Below, in pieces: positions 5,429-5,813 of a DNA stretch of 5,813 bases. Made by a program: the position numbers and the translations under genes. Numbering within the stretch: the stretch's first letter is position 1; each line of letters opens with the position of its first letter. Source of the stretch: Planctomicrobium piriforme. GTDB taxonomy: Bacteria; Planctomycetota; Planctomycetia; Pirellulales; PNKZ01. The stretch covers positions 1 to 5,813 of the forward strand of contig CAMCTH010000331.1 of the NCBI GenBank assembly GCA_945877965.1. Direction: 5' to 3'. The notes under the pieces were generated by a model. That model did not search any database. It was given only the letters and a program-made list of their open reading frames with translations, and had not been told where the DNA came from.

Positions 5429-5813
5429 TCACGTCAGCAGATCATTGTCGTTCAACCCGCCGAACTTGCGATTGCGGGATGCGAAGTCGCGGATCGCCGT
5501 GTGGAGTTCCGCTTCGCGGAACTCAGGCCAGCAGACGTCGGTCACATGGAACTCGGCGTAACTGACTTGCCAGAGCAGGTAGTTGCTGAACCGCATCTCG
5601 CCTGCCGTGCGGATCAGCAAGTCGGGATCAGGCATGCCGCCGGTGTACAGTTTTGCCGCGATCAACTCTTCGTCGATCTGCGCCGGATCGAGTTTGCCGG
5701 CTCGCACTTCCTCGGCGATCGTGCGGACCGCGTCGACGATCTCGCCGCGCGAGCCGTAGTTGATCGCCAAGCAGAGGTTCAGGCCCGTGTGCTGCGCGGT
5801 CATCGCGATCGTG
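5429..5813 (-). CDS. uppS: Isoprenyl transferase / undecaprenyl diphosphate synthase, C-terminal part (cut by window edge)
   Basis: UppS adds eight isopentenyl units in cis to farnesyl diphosphate, giving the C55 lipid carrier for peptidoglycan and other wall polymers. About 127 C-terminal residues are visible; the frame stays open past the right edge, and the in-frame ATG at 5803 is internal (the residues before it, TIAM, continue the family sequence). Family regions present are NTGL-like HTGLNLCLAINYGSR, DPDLLIRTAGEMRFSN (containing the RTxGExRxSN diphosphate-binding motif, with Ala where Gly or Ser is common), YLLWQVSYAEF and TDVCWPEF, then the terminal RKFGG. The N-terminal catalytic Asp and the HGNxRWA motif lie outside the window. 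Because the protein is cut, cis-prenyl chain length cannot be judged. The gene ends at TGA 5431-5429, and cdsA follows after 115 bases. Confidence 0.94.
   Translation of the reverse strand, partial: TIAMTAQHTGLNLCLAINYGSRGEIVDAVRTIAEEVRAGKLDPAQIDEELIAAKLYTGGMPDPDLLIRTAGEMRFSNYLLWQVSYAEFHVTDVCWPEFREAELHTAIRDFASRNRKFGGLNDNDLLT

Noticed and set aside
1..5813. tRNA, rRNA, riboswitch, insertion sequence or defence system
   Set aside because: No cloverleaf, rRNA-like segment, known riboswitch core, transposase or defence protein could be seen; nearly all bases are used by core genes.

Overview
This window reads as ordinary core chromosome of a moderately GC-rich bacterium, most likely a planctomycete of the Pirellula/Rhodopirellula type. 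That placement is inference. It rests on the wording of several proteins (RecO N-terminus, YbeY with a YLxHD-type motif, CdsA with FGG in place of HGG, UppS with RTAGE), on almost no recognisable Shine-Dalgarno sequences, and on hairpin-type intergenic repeats. No database search was possible. Every gene lies on the minus strand, so transcription runs from high to low coordinates.

Layout in transcription order: the C-terminal half of uppS (undecaprenyl diphosphate synthase, cut by the right edge); a 115-base spacer with a long 25-base-arm hairpin repeat; cdsA (CDP-diglyceride synthase); a 171-base spacer with a 10-bp hairpin and a possible -10 box; phoH (KH plus P-loop ATPase); 2 bases later a 776-residue 7TM-HD (PgpH/YqfF-type) protein; an 88-base spacer nearly filled by two inverted arrays of a degenerate heptamer; ybeY (rRNA-maturation endonuclease); a 74-base spacer with three alternating copies of one 7-mer; a recO reading frame that keeps only its first ~70 residues; and, 14 bases after its stop, the start of a TauE/SafE-family permease cut by the left edge.

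The genes form two familiar modules. uppS-cdsA supplies the undecaprenyl lipid carrier and the CDP-diacylglycerol needed for envelope synthesis. phoH-pgpH-ybeY(-recO) is a widely conserved cluster combining an RNA-linked ATPase, a probable cyclic-di-AMP phosphodiesterase, an rRNA-processing enzyme and a recombination mediator. phoH to ybeY, and perhaps recO, could be one operon started in the spacer upstream of phoH.

I see no new multi-gene system here. The most notable point is the abrupt loss of RecO similarity at about position 140, exactly on a GATC site, next to an unrelated permease gene. This is either a real rearrangement that destroyed recO or a cloning/assembly chimera. The next most notable are the inverted heptamer arrays (880-957) and the long REP-like hairpin (5338-5405). 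All spacers longer than about 70 bases are described in the entries; none reaches 300 bases.
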